This document shows, in pieces, positions 10,237 through 23,300 of a stretch of 64,000 nt of DNA. The translations under genes were made by a program, and so were the position numbers. The notes under the pieces were generated by a model. The model ran no database searches. It saw nothing but the letters and a program-made list of their open reading frames with translations, and was not told the origin of the DNA. Numbering within the stretch: the first letter of the stretch is position 1; each line of letters begins with the position of its first letter. The DNA comes from Sclerurus mexicanus (lineage: Eukaryota > Chordata > Aves > Passeriformes > Furnariidae): positions 1,020,784 through 1,084,783 of the forward strand of contig VWZF01005250.1 of assembly GCA_013396755.1 (NCBI GenBank), read 5' to 3'.

Positions 10237-12537
10237 ACCTTGGGCAGGGTGGTCACCCACTGTGCTCATCAGTGTTGCAGCAACAGGACAATCCTACATC
10301 TTAAGGCCAAATATTCTGCCATATAACATGCATCTTAAAGGAAATTTTTAAAGTGAAATTACCACCCAATTTGAAACTCTGAATGGGTATTTTTCAGTTC
10401 TACCTTGAAATTATTATTTAGATTTTTCCCCGCTTCTAATCTGATATGGATATTTATCCTTCAAATTAAAAATAAATTAGAAAGGTATATAATCTGAATC
10501 AACCAACAACTGGGAGCACAGCCTATTTTGACATATCAACAGTACTGGAAAAAGTAAGCAATCCCAATCCTTCCCTCAAAGCCCTGATGTGAGGGCAGGA
10601 GAAGCGAGGGTAGAAGGAAGAGACTGTGTGCTGAGAATGCCAGCACTGCAGCTCTTTGTACAGAAAGGAGCAAGTCCTGCAACAGGAAAGTGCCACCAAA
10701 ACAGGTAAGGTACAGCCTGTACACATGCTTACAGAAGAGGCACATCTCTGCCTAAGCGATGGCCAGAGTTTCAGGTGCTCGTCTGTCTTTCTGGCATGAG
10801 TTTTGCTGTGTGTGTTTTGTGATGGGACAATGTGGGGCACGTTGGGCGTACGTTTCTCTTTCCAGAGCAGCAGAGGGGAAGGCTTGTGCTGTGCTTAGGT
10901 ACTGTAAGTGCCCAGAGCATGATCTGCAGTGGGCCTGTGCCAGCTACGCTATGGACTTGCCTTTTCAGCGGGTTTGCTTTAATAATTATAAAACAGCTCA
11001 TGTGTTTGAAGGAGGGAATAGATTTTGAGATTACTCCTGCCCCCTTTTTGCCCTGTGTATCCTTAGGAGCATGGCAGAAAGGTAGATGCTTGTGCTCAGG
11101 GGAAAAAGGAAGAGTAATGGATTGGAAAAGCATATACTTACTTTGAAAAGTTCATCCACGTGTTTCTGGGTAGTTAAAAAAAAAAAAGTAATCTATAAAT
11201 GCTGCATAACTTTTTAATGAATATGGCCTTTAGCTAGGCTGAACTTCCAAAAATGGGTTTGAACTACTACAATACTCTATTCTGACAGCTTCACATGTAA
11301 GGAAGCCTGTGTGTGCTTCCAGGAAACCACCGTGACACATGTATACGAACTTAAATAGCGGGAGATACAGAACCAGTAATTTCTAAATGATGTGTGAGAC
11401 TTTGGAGTAGATTTATCCTTCTCACCCCAGTTCTGAAAAGCTCCTCACCAATGTGTGAGTGGTTTACTGCCTTGTGTGAGGCTGCTGAGCTGAGCAATGT
11501 ACCTGTGCCTGTTTCTGCAGGAAGCCAATATAGAGCTTTGGAAAGCTGAGCAGTTTAAAACAGAAGATAGTTCGTGTCCTTTGGGTTAGCATGTTCCTGC
11601 CACAGCAAATCTCACTGCAGAGGTGCCAAAGGTGGACGTTGTGTGCAGAACCCCAGTGCAATGCCCAGTCCGTATGCTGAACACTGAATTCTTTCTGCTG
11701 TGCATTTACATAGCAAATAGCAAATGAAGGAAAATCTGATATTCAACATACAGGCAGGCGTAACAGAAAGAGTGGAATTAACTCTTTTACCATTATTCTT
11801 TCAAATGTGAAGCTTTGTAATGTTTCTTCATGCACACCTAAACTTTTGTGTCTCTCATTGCAAGACTTATTTCACTTCTCTAGAGCTACAATCAAAGGAC
11901 ACGTGTATGAGAGGCCTAATAATTTTCAGAGATTTTTGTTTCAAGCCATTAAAGCTGAAATACATTACTCCCTTTCCAAAGCTTTCAGAAAACAAGCAGA
12001 TGAAAGCTCTGGGCTTTCTGTTGTTCTTGTTCTTCCACTTGTACAAATAACACATAATAACACCTGCATTAAAAAAATGGGGGTTTTTGCCCTTCATATC
12101 CAAAAACAGTATAAATTGATGTGGTTCAGATCAGCTATTAAAAATTCCTCTCTAGTTTTGCCTCAATTTATAGCAAAGCAATATGGCTCTGGTAGACTGG
12201 TATTATGAATACATAGTATTATTGCATAACCTATCATATGAAATTAGATTCTCTATCAAAAACAAAAGTTTTAGCAGGATGAAATTATGATTCTGTGAGC
12301 AGGTCTTCTGCTCTGGCATCAACATTGATGCAAAATTGATGAAACTTCCAAGTGAAATTGCATTGTTTGATCTTCACAGTCCTGGAATAACATAGCCTAA
12401 AGCTACAGTTTCTGTAAACTTACTTTGCACAAACGACTTAGCCGGTACTGATGTATTGACATAGTGTGCCCATGAATGACATTAGGGCTACTTAGAAAAG
12501 AGACAAAATAACAGCAAAAGAATGCAGCAATTGGTTC
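10237..12537. other. non-coding background, no gene recognised
   Basis: Frames of up to 133 codons occur on both strands (for example 11807-12208 plus and 10771-11133 minus), overlapping each other, and none resembles a known family. A good splice-donor-like CAG|GTAAGG lies at 10702-10710, but no supporting exon frame is seen. An A-rich run occurs near 11177-11187. Confidence 0.55.
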
Positions 12538-12628
12538 TGAAATTACCTTTTTCCAGTGAACCTCTCTGAAAAATTACCTTTTTCTGCTGAGTCTCACTCA
12601 AAAATTACCTTTTCCAACTGAAGCTCTC
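12538..12628. repeat. decayed tandem array, three units of 29-31 bp
   Basis: Three head-to-tail units start at 12538, 12567 and 12598. Each runs T(G/C)AAAAATTACCTTTT, a variable middle, then a TCTC or TCAC-type end. Lengths are 29, 31 and 31 bp. The ATTACCTTTT core is intact in all three; the rest has diverged, so the array is old. A further partial TCAAA follows at 12629. It is too short to be a satellite and is outside any gene. Confidence 0.75.
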
Positions 12629-13097
12629 TCAAAGTGCCTTGATGTTAAGCAATATAGTTTTTAGTTGAAAATGTCACAAGGCCATGAAAAGAAATTGATA
12701 GAAAATTTCAGGGTTCCTTGTTGATATTTGAAGCAGCCTGTGGATTTTTGTTCTTTAACAAAGATCTTCTCTGCTGTGCTACCACTTTGATTTCTGTATT
12801 GCCCAAACCAGCATGTTTCTAGGCTTAATGGCTTCACCGAGAGGAATGTGAAGGTGATTTAGTTATTTCTGTGGAGGTGATGTTACCAGGAGGGAATTGG
12901 TAAACAGATGTCTTCTGAGCCCTTTCCAATTGCATAGAAGGGGTTGGTTTGTTTTTAATCATGAATTAGAATAAATAATCTCTCTAAATGTCTTTCTTTT
13001 TCATGCATGTATAAATGCAATAGTACTCTGATTGTCTGAACTACTTAGGTGAAGGTGTTCAGATATTTGTCTACATATGTGGTTGACAGGAAGCAGT
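12629..13097. other. non-coding background
   Basis: Nothing is recognised here beyond ordinary A+T-rich unique-looking sequence. A short T-rich stretch and ATTA motifs occur around 12950-13000. Confidence 0.6.
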
Positions 13098-13163
13098 GAT
13101 CCAGAGCTCATGGAAATCAATGGAAGGGTTCCCATAGCCTCAGCAGGCTTTAGTTCTGACCTG
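13098..13163. repeat. possible old palindromic amniote repeat fragment
   Basis: The sequence from GATCCAGAGCTCATGG through AATCAATGG to CAGGCTTTAGTTCTGACC has the layout of a known amniote interspersed repeat. In that repeat, GATCCAAAGCCCATTGAAGT and its reverse complement flank a short centre. The left arm is well kept and the right arm is poorly kept. The match is from memory of the motif, not a search, and I do not assert a family name. Confidence 0.35.
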
Positions 13164-16100
13164 TAACTGGAAGTTAAGAGACCAGGTGACTGCCAGCAGG
13201 AATTTAGAGTGGAGGATTGTACAGACAGGGATCAGGTTTTTCTGTGCTTGATAAGACCAAAGCCTCAGGCTGTTCATGCAGGTGGATCTAACACCTGTAC
13301 ACAGCCTCAGTGAACTATGTCAAGTAAAAGAGGCAGTGTATTAGCAAAACTGGGAGCCAGGAGACACCAAGATTAAAGGTATGGGCACCTGAATAAGATA
13401 CCATGAGACAACAAAGGGATAATTTTACAGTGCAGTGGCAATAATTGCATGTGTGCAAAGGAGTAAGGTCCTTTGTGTTCACTGGGGGTATGAGCATGGA
13501 TGCAGGCACTTACCGCAGAGGAGCTGACTCTCTGCAAGCTCTCACCCTTGTAAAGAGTTCGTGTGCTCATGACGTGGGGGAGAATTCATCTCACTTGCAA
13601 CCGCATACTTAGTCTAAACTGGCAATTAAGGTTCTCTCAATAGTCAATGGAGAAAGAAAGACCCCTCCAGGTTCCTCCCACTTGTCCTGGTGGGATTTTC
13701 ATCCCTTCTGATCACCGGTCTTTAGGAAGTCCCAGATATTCCAGCTTCCTGCATGCAGTCAACCTAATGTGCTACATCACTTGCACAGTGCCTTCACAGA
13801 GCTGGCACTTGTGAGGCACATACCCAGCTTTGTGATTAACCTTCAATCTTCCTGGAAGATGCAGCACTGAACCTCATGTGCACTGCTATGGATGTCCTCT
13901 TCCCGACAGCCTTGAGGCAGATGTCTCTTCCTACTGACAGGAGAGGAACATCAAAGACAACCATGACTGAATGGGGCAGTTCCATCACAAAGATGTGGGA
14001 ACAAGGTCTGGCTGCATGGATGTTCTGGGCTGATATGAATGAACTGTTGATATGAGATTAACTTTACCCCTGAAATATAGTGCAGGAACAACAGCTTATG
14101 GAGACAGTGAACATTGAGCTGCCCAGTAAGAAGGCAGAAATGCAGTCTTGGACTATGTAACTCCCCCAAAGGACTGTTTCCACCTAGATTTCATGGGGGG
14201 GAAGTTGTACATGACTTGTCATTTTAAACATGAGTTGTTTGAAACAGGCAAATGATAAATAGATACATTAATTCAACACAAATGTATTAGACATAATATT
14301 AAGGAGATTAATTAGAAATCCCTTTTGGTTGTTTATTGTGCTACACAGGAAACAGGACAATGCATTTAAAAGAGGATACTTGATCATCAGCTATTATGGG
14401 TCGATAAACACTGCAAGATCAGCTTTGAAGTTTATATTTAATTAATATATTGATCAGATTGAGTCAGATAAAAGCCTACAAGAGGAACAAAATAGTTCTC
14501 ATAGAAACATGCATCTTGTATAAGTTTTTGAGGCACCATAGAATATGTTTATTACAAGTTATGGCATTTCAAACTGATGCGCCTGAATTCAGGGAAAGCA
14601 CAGGATTAACCAGAACCCTTCAAAATGTGAAAAATTCACTGCTTCTCTGAGAAAAATCTATTCAATACCTTCATTAATGTCATGTATATTGACTTAAATC
14701 ATTGATCAATGCTCTCTGCCTGTGGCTCTGACATTGTTACCAGGATTGTAACTACAGCGGGCAGGAAATAGATGGTTGTGCATTGTGAAAGCATTTGAGG
14801 TTTCAGGATTTGTTATCAATACCTGTAACTGCAGAAAAATGAACCCTTCTGTGTTATTGCATTAACTAAACTTTAATGATGGAGTCGCCACACCACATTT
14901 TGGGGTGCATATATGTGCCTTGGTAGCTGTGGAGTGGTGCTGTGGTCCAGCGTGTGTCAGAAGGCGTGTGCTAGCTCTGAGTACCACCTGGGCAGTGGTA
15001 GGAAGGTCTCAGAAATCTGTCACACAGAGTTTTTGCAGTTTTGAAATTGGTGGCTACCTTTGCCAGTGCTCTCTCAGCTCATAAAAGGCTTGGGGAGCTT
15101 TTCCAGCAGCAGCAAAAAGAAGGATATGAATGTAAGTATTTATACTTAGAGTTTAACAGTAATTTACAGTATGCATATGCAGTAAGAACATTTGAAGTAG
15201 GGCCAATCTTTTTGGCATGGATGTTATTTTTTAAAAAAATCCTATTTTCTTGTGCCAGTCCAAATCTTTCTGGGTTCAACGTTTGCCAGGACGGATGTGG
15301 GGAAAAGGGATCCACCTTTCCACGTGTGGCTCAGGCAAAGAGTGCTATGAAGACCTTTAACCCACAGCCATCAGTGAGGGGCCTGGAGGGTGATGCCAGT
15401 ACAGTACCTGTGCAGAAGTGAGCTCTCGGTAGAGCAGGGTGCAGTGACAACCAGGGAGCCAAGGGAGGAAGGTTCACAAATAAATCCTGCAGATGACAGC
15501 CTCCGCGCAGTGTTAGCACTTTTTCTGTAGAGGCTGGGAAGCTACTTTGTGTCTTTTTCAAGCAAGCCCTCTTCCCAGGAAGGGGAGTGTCCCTGTCTAA
15601 CACCTTCGGGTGATTCCTTCAGTGGTTCCACCTTGAGGTTGTGGCATAATACCACACAGAGGTGTAACTAACAGGCCAAAAGATGATTCCTATGAAAATC
15701 ACATGCAAAGTAAAATCATGCAGCTCCTGAAGGAAAGAGTACTGTGAATCTTTTAATTTAAAAGGTGTGGGATGTGTCTCTTTCCAAATCAGCATCCCTA
15801 TCGGAGGAGTCAGATCTGGGAGCCCAAAGCCCAGCCAAATCTACCTCTGGGTCTGCCTCTGTTGAGCTCAGGTTTTGATGCTGCATATGGCCAATATGTG
15901 GTAACACCTCCTAGAGGAAAGCTGTTCTGTAGGAGGAGTTATCTGTTTGTTAATCGGGAGACACAGGCCAGCTCTTTCAGCAATAATTAACATGGTGCAC
16001 TCGAGGATCCTGGCATGGAGAGACCACATTTTAACACTTAGCTTCATTTCATGCTGAAACAAATCTATTATAACCTTTGGAATTTCAATTGTTGCTACCT

Positions 16101-16894
16101 CATTAACCTGCAAATGGACACATTGCAGGATTCATGTTTGTAATCATACAAAAGTCATGGGGAGAAATGCAATCCTGTAGATTTCTGAAATCCATTTCTG
16201 GTAAGTAGGAGTTCTTTTCGGGAACAAAATTTTGAGGAAAGCTGAATGCTGATGGATCAGTTTACTGTTATGTTATAAAGATAGGCTGGGACTGAACACC
16301 ATGCATAGCTAAAACATCAGAGAGAGTAGGAGTTTGAGATACACAGGAAACATAGGCTAGAACAGTGGAGGTCCACCTTGCAGAATAGATTAGGTAAGTA
16401 CCCTCTTATTTGAAATTTGTACAAGGTTCCATGGGTAGGAAAGCTATGATATCTCCCATTCCATTGTAATTTTATGTTCCTTAAAAGTAAGTATGTGAAG
16501 TATAGAATGAAAGAGTGCGACTGAAGTCATTAATAGGCCAGATAGAGTACTGTCAAAGTGTCTGTGACTCCTCTCATGCATTAGTGGTAGAACTTGCTCC
16601 TAAAGAGCCCAGTAAAATAACTGCTCTCCAAACAAATCCTTTTAAAGAAATGTTCAGGTTAAAGTCCAGATCCTCAAATGACCTTGTTTTTCGCATCACA
16701 TGTATTTTTAATGCTCTTTCAAATGTTCCTGATGGTATTTTCCACCTAACAAGATTTCCAACAACACATGTCATACCTTCCTTCCCAGTAATTTTAGAGG
16801 CTGTATCAGTGCCTGGGCAGAAGAGAAGCCTATTTGCAGTTTTGGTGGCTCACCTGCGGATCCAGTCTCCATCCCCATTTACCTGTGAGGAGGA
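13164..16894. other. non-coding background, no gene recognised
   Basis: No protein family or RNA gene is recognised. Frames reach 126 codons (15041-15421 plus) but overlap equal-sized frames on the other strand. An A+T-rich patch lies around 14220-14470. A consensus splice donor TTAG|GTAAGT at about 16389-16397 has no identifiable exon upstream. The 183-codon frame starting at 16515 runs into the CpG island and is open mainly because of that island's composition. Confidence 0.55.
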
Positions 16895-17290
16895 GGAGAG
16901 CAATGCCGAGGAATCCGGTCCGGCAATTGCTGAGGCTGGATTCCCCCCTGCCCTGAGAGACCACCGAGCCCTACCGCAGCGCGGGGACCATCCTGCGCAT
17001 CCCCGGCGGGGTGTCCGGTCCCCCGGTGCTATTTGGGAGCCCACCACTAGATGTCCCATGGATTAAACGGGAGGGAAGGCTCGCTACATTTGCATCGAAA
17101 GCCCGACCACGAGGGTTTGCAAGTTTAGCTAACGACGGGCTGAGTGTATGGAACCACGGCTGGAGGGGGGTCACCTCCACGGCTGGAGCACAGCAACACG
17201 CGTGCTGTGCTGGGAGGGCGCTGCACGCTTCGTTTTGCAAAGAAACAATTGTGAAAATCGTGCTCAGTCTAATTTCGAGGCCGTATTTTA
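16895..17290. promoter_or_regulatory. CpG island, candidate promoter
   Basis: Between 16907 and 17283 I count 29 CpGs. For 16921-17280 a hand count gives about 60% G+C and an observed/expected CpG ratio near 0.8, in otherwise CpG-depleted sequence. In vertebrates such islands usually mark unmethylated promoters. Visible elements are a CCCCGGCGGGG block (17001-17011), a TGCGCA NRF1-like half site (16994-16999), a perfect ATTTGCAT octamer (17088-17095), and CCACGGCTGGAG repeated at 17154-17165 and 17177-17188. No TATA box is evident. On the minus strand CACAG|GTAAATG gives a good donor just left of the island (exon would end at 16883), so a leftward transcript with its first exon in the island is plausible. 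A plus-strand frame is also open from 16957 to about 17460. No encoded protein is recognised. An orphan island or lncRNA promoter is the main alternative to a protein-gene promoter. Confidence 0.6.
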
Positions 17291-18959
17291 AGGCACTCCT
17301 GCTGACAGACCAGGCTGGGGTTAAGGTTTCTGCCACTGTCCAGCACACAGAACTGCCTGCCTGGGGGCCAAGTTTGTCCTTTCATTGTTTTATTTTTTTT
17401 TTAAGGACGTGCATTTTTTTACAGAAACAGGTGTCACATTTTTCTTTTACAAGAGGAACATAAGACTCAGTACTAATTTCTAAGAGACTGAAGACAAATT
17501 GAAGGTAAATTTTATTTTCTGTTGTAGTCTGTAGGTGTCCTGGGTTAGAAAACGGGGCAGTCCAATAGTTCAGAAATGTGAAGTTGGCACTAGTTTCTGC
17601 AGGTCTCTGCTGGGAGATGAGGGGTCCAGAAATCCTCTTTCATAGTGATGTTCTTTAACATCAATAAACATACATTTTTTTAAATGTTTAGGCCAGGGGA
17701 AGCAAAGGAAGTACACTGTAGAGGGGAAAAAAAAAGATAATAGTTACCTTAGTTACCTGGAGCCAATTGCCATGGACTTGTTCTACATGTAGGAAAACCT
17801 CTGACAATAAGTAGCTGAAAAAAAATCAGATGTGATACTAAAAATATACAGCCAGTATTTACATCTTGCTCTTTAAGCAAAAAAAAAAAAAAAGTGTGAG
17901 TTATTGTGTGATCATTTATATATTACAGGGAATATGAGACTCACTTGATTAAAAACTAGTTGAAAGAATAAACCTGTTTCAACCCCCCAGCAGATTAGTT
18001 TATATAAGTCCAGGGATTAAGGATATCTCCAATGTAATTTGCTTTGTTTTGGTGTGCTGTGTTATGGCAACCTTGAATATTTCTGCCCTAGCCATAGGCA
18101 GTGACATCCAGTAGTGAGGGCAAAAGTGAGCAACTACAGGCTTTTCTTCCCACATCTAAACTTACCTGATCAGTAGCTCAAAACATGGTTCTTCTCTGTG
18201 ACCACCCCCAGTCTGCTGAGCACCTGTAGACAAACTGCCACTCAGACCTTCACCTGACGGTAGGGAACGAGCAGCAGCAGATGAAGAACTAAAGGTTTGC
18301 CTATTGGGCTGTATTTTGGGGGTTTATTATTATTATTTATTAGGGGAACTTTCTACATTTGTTGATGTTAATTTGATTTACCAATATAACAAAGGAGACC
18401 AAAAAAAAAAAAGCAGTTTAAAAACTGGGACCTTCAATACAGCACCAGAGACAAAACCTCTGCAAACAGATCCAAACCCTGGGCTGATGCAGAGTGGGAA
18501 AGGAAAAAAGTTCGAGTCGATCATGACAGGAGGTGTCTGTCAATTACATTGGCTGTTGTGCTTATCTACAGTGTGTGAAAACCTTCTTTATTTAACAAAT
18601 TAATGTTGCCATTTTTGGTGAACAGAAATGTAAAGCGAATGACCCAGAGCTGTGTTATTGGCTCTGTCAGGGCCAGCCGGCCAGGGGTTATGCCAGTACA
18701 CTGGAAGTCTGAAAGCATGGAATCGGAACAGACCGGGACAAACGCTTCTGGAAGGCAGACCACAAGGTGGACTTGGATCCAGCAGCTTTCTGCTGCTCTG
18801 CTGGCTTTCCAGGAGACAAAAAATGCTGGATTTGAAAATGTTGCTGAGGATGAGGGAGAAGCAGGAGAAGGGAGCCTAAGGAGCAGCCTGGGTTAGAAGT
18901 GCTCATGAGGCATAACAGCAAGGCAAAGTTCACCATAAATCACACAGTGAATTAACATG
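17291..18959. other. non-coding background with poly-A tract
   Basis: No gene is recognised. The stretch includes an A15 run at 17879-17893, a short TTA trinucleotide run near 18327-18342 and an A12 run near 18400. The GTTACCT direct repeat near 17744-17758 is too short to interpret. Frames reach 99 codons and match nothing known. Confidence 0.6.
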
Positions 18960-20300
18960 TTGGTATGGGGGGTATTGATGGCTGATGTCCTTTGAGTTAA
19001 ATAACAGAATAAACATGAATTTGTAATCTTAACTCCCCTCCTGCTGTGTTTAATGAATTTTTAGTTCAGGATGTAGATAAATAATCAGGCAAGTCAAACA
19101 ACAGGAATTACATTTTACAATGAAAAATAATTAAATGTAAAATATAGACTTAGTCTCTGTTACACTAAGAAATGTAAATAACCTCTGCCAAAAAGTGCAG
19201 GAGTACACTTGCCAAGATTTAGCAGTCACATACACTGACAGACGGGAAACTTACACATATATTGTCGTTTATTATAACATGGAAAACATAAAGCTATATC
19301 ATGAGTAATGATAATTTCCAAAAGCTATTTAAAAATAACATAAATCTGAGATTTGCATTCAAGAATTCCTTTTTTACATAAATAATAATTCCAATTAAGT
19401 TCATTAGTTAAAATTAAAATTATTTTATCAGAAGAAATCATCATTAAAATGGAGCAGGATTTTCTTCTAACTGGGACATAAAGCAATAATGAAATAGCAC
19501 TGATTCACATTTGGCATTGCTCTTCTGAAGACTTAACAGAGAAAATTTTCTGTGGCTGAGACTTGATACTCTATAATGTTGGCTTGAGTTTTGCTTTGTG
19601 TTGGTTTGTTGGGGTTTTTTTGTGATCATACTGCTATTTCATATTCTTTTTTTCATTCCTCTGTTTGGAAAGAAAAAAGTGAACAAGCAAAGCACAACCT
19701 TTGGTAGACTGATCTGTGACACCCCATAATCTTTTGATACTGCCTTGATTTCTAATTGTGTTTTTCACATTTTTAGCAAAAGAAATATGAAAAAATCAGA
19801 AGTGTAACCTATATTATTATACTTTAATGTGATGTTCTACTTTTCTGTTTGTAGTTCTTGAAGTTTTTGTCTTACTTCATTAAACATTTAATAAATCACT
19901 GCCAGTTTTGTGACAGATTTTAACCATAACACAAACAGCAGGAGGTGTAAACTCAGTTCAGTTCGTATAGGCATATAATATCCGTGTCGACATCATCATC
20001 CCCTCAAGGCATATTGGCAAAATGGCCAATGGAAGCTAAGCTTTTTCCGACAAAGCTTCGAAAATAAAGTTTTCTTCTTTTATCTTACTACAAATCAATT
20101 GGAGCCCTTACAGCAAAATCCTATAAAATAACTTCAAACACCGCTTCTTAGTCTAAAAATTTGTATTATGGCTAAAACTCTTTGAAGTTTTATGACTGAA
20201 GTTTGGAGAAAAATGATTTAAGTGCTATCTGCTAGACATCAGAGTGTCAAAATTTCTCTCAGTTTTCTTGACACATAAACTGCTACCTACTGTATGTTTT
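18960..20300. other. A+T-rich block, possibly conserved regulatory sequence
   Basis: This is one of the most A+T-rich stretches of the window. It has many AATTA/TAATT cores, especially 19040-19150 and 19300-19440, and no long homopolymer or recognisable mobile element. Part of it could be conserved non-coding sequence, but composition alone would give many of these motifs. No frame above 61 codons and no RNA gene is seen. Confidence 0.3.
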
Positions 20301-23300
20301 CTAGAGGTTTTTTCTTTCTTTCTTTTAACCACCTAACCCAGCTTGCTTGATAAAAGTTACTTAACTGCAGTTTATCCCATTGAATTAATACCCTTTCAAG
20401 CTTTGGCTTAAAATAACTGATTACTTTATTTTTGATTTTCGGCATCTCTGACAACGCAGGTGGCAAGGAGGTGGGGAAAAGAGCTGCTTTGTAAGTGTCA
20501 TATTGATTTTTGAACAGAAAAGAAAGCAGGTAAAGTGCCCAAAACAACACATTTGCAAAATGCACAGCTGAGTCCTTGATTTGTTGGCAGATGTGGGAAG
20601 GAGGTCTATTGTGGTGAGCTGCTTCACAAAGGGGAGAAAAATTCCTCCTGCAGGAAAACCTGTGGGGTGGTGGCTCATAGGACACCCAGAAATATTTGCA
20701 GTAACTCAAGTTTCATGTTGTTCATTTTGAAACAGTGAAAGAGACCTCATCCACATCCCCTCACATGCCACAGCACGAGTGGGCAATGCTTAAATACTTT
20801 TTGTTGATATTGAGGTACCTAAAAGCCAGAGGAAGCCAGAAGCAGGATGTATCCTGTCCAGCTGCCTTAAACCAGGCACCCATCTGTGCCTAGCACTGGA
20901 CCTGCAAATATCACTGTAAACTGTCATTTGAATAGCTTGTTTTGGTTAAAATTTCCACTGCATGCAAAAACATGAGAAAGAATTCTGAAATTGGGGGCAC
21001 AAAATGAAAAGCTTGATCTAAGCCATGCCTTTTCTGTTTATTTTTTCAATTTAATTAAAGAAGTTATCAGAAAATAATGTCAAAAATATTCTCCATAGAA
21101 GAAAAATGGTGTTGCATTGTCAGAGTTGCATCAAAGTGGTATTTGTCAGAATTCAGTAAATGGTTTGCATATTAAAATTAAGCAAGAAACATGAAATCTT
21201 CTGCAGAGAGCAATGGCAAAAAATGTGAAAAAGAACCCCCAAAACTGTGTCATTCTGCATACTGCAGCCTTGTAAAATTTTGTGCACCCAAGATGGGTGA
21301 TTTGTTTTGATGGGCAAGCAAAATCTTGAGGGAAGAAGGGAAAAGGGAGGACTTCCATTATCATCACCTTGGAAAAGGGTGGGTGAATAGATTTTGTGCC
21401 TGAGCTGGTAAATTTGTAGTACATCTTTGCATGGCTGGAATAATATAATAAACTGACTTAAATATAAATGCCATTTAGAAACTACTTCATAGTGAACGGT
21501 TAAAATGATGGCATACAAAAGGACTTCCTCAACAGAGCCTGCTGCTGTAGCTAATTTGCTGAAATAGATCTGCCGTCTTTACTTCTCTGTTGCTCTCGTT
21601 GTACCTCAAGGCATGCTGGGGGCTCACCCATCACGTGCTGGCTCATAACAAGGCAAGATGAGGGAGCTCAATTGTAAGCGCACAAGAAACTGAAGTGTAG
21701 GTCCAAAAGGTTGCAGGAAACCATCAACTGTTTAGAACGGGCGAGCTGGAAAAAGATCTTACCAAGAAAAACCTTGCATGAAGTCAGATGTTATGCTCCC
21801 CCAGAGCAGCCATGAAGACCCCTGTTAGCAGTGGTGGAAGCAGAGCTGTGTGAGGGCAGGGCGATCCAGGGCGTGCTAAGGACAGAGCCCTGGAAGGCCA
21901 CATCATGTTTGATAAGCTTTTGATGTGGAACAATTGCAAATTGCCATCAATGCTCAAATAGAACAGAGATACACAAGACTTTTCCCTTCTCTTGTGTGGC
22001 ATTAGGTCAAAAGAGTGGATGATAACAGCAATATTAGTCCCACCTGAGACCTGCGCTGACACATGGTACAGGGACTCATGGGTATATTTTTGGCACCTAC
22101 TCACGCATTACCATGATCTAACTTTCAGTCTCTCTCATGTCACACAGCACATGGCATTGAGCAGGCCTCGGGCTCTAGGAGTCAGCTTTGCCTTTTCATG
22201 ATCTTTTCACCTGGCCTTTTATGAGATAGTAGGTAAAGGAAGCCATGCAACGCTATAAGACAATGGCCGGGTATGTATCAAACCTCCTGGCAAACAGTTT
22301 AACACACGCTTCCTAAACTATAAACCACCAGGCTGCAATGCAGATTACAAAGCTCCATCTGACAACACAACCCAGACTTCACACTACCAGTCACATCGAT
22401 CAACATCTGAACTAATGTCAGAGTCTTCTCTTACTAATGAGCTGCTGCACTGAGATGCAGCCTTGCTATCAGTCACATACCTGTAATGAGGTAGAATGAG
22501 TGGCAAGACCCCACTTCAGACGCTTTCTCTCATCCAGCCACAGAGGGGCTTCGTTGTTCACTTATTTTGGTACAGACAAAGAGTTTCTTCCTAAAGATCT
22601 CTACTACCAGCATTACACAGTTGCTCCAGCACCTATTTTATATGGTAGCTGCAGCTGCTTGGATAATTTCTACTAGGAATTAATCTTTCTTTTTCCCCCC
22701 TTCTAATAATTTGCAATCTCAGTGTTTGGCTATAAAGTCTGTAGTCCCAATGCTTGCATATAAGGATGTCTTAATGCGCAAGTTAAATTCAAATGAAAAT
22801 ACCTTGCTATGTCCTCAAGTTGGACATGTTCATGTAGCACTCTTCTTTCCTTAAATTGGCCACAAGGCATGTTTGTCCAGCTGCTCATGCTTTGATTTTA
22901 AGCTGCAGCTACCATGCAGTGGTGTATCCTATTTACACATCCCTTAATATGACTGAAGGAACCAGAGGGATATGCTACAAATCCATAGCTTTCCATCCAT
23001 GTAACAAAGCCACAGTAATGATTTCTTTGTTTTTCCTTGCCTGTCATACTACTGGTGAACAGTCTAAACTGAAGTTACTGACAGAGGTTCTGCCCAAGTC
23101 AGATCTAGGGCAGTTTGTTAGGAAGGTAACTTACAGCTGCAGTGATTGAAGAAGCACCCATAAAGGAGAGGAAAATTTGATGAACAGCGAGGAAAGTTTC
23201 AGTATTTGTTGCAATTTCTCACTCTCTTCTTCAGTTACTAAATTAAGAGCAGGGTGATTTTCTGCACTGGGGTTGACTTTCAGAACAGACAAGTTGGCTA

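Noticed and set aside
10702..10710. Splice donor CAG|GTAAGG
   Set aside because: Same reason: no exon support around it.
16389..16397. Consensus splice donor TTAG|GTAAGT
   Set aside because: No convincing acceptor, open frame or conserved-looking exon precedes it; isolated donors of this quality are common in 64 kb.
16515..17066. Longest open frame (183 codons, plus strand)
   Set aside because: It begins at a GTG, its left half is ordinary A+T-rich sequence without a recognisable domain, and its right half is open because of the CpG island's composition, where other frames are open too.
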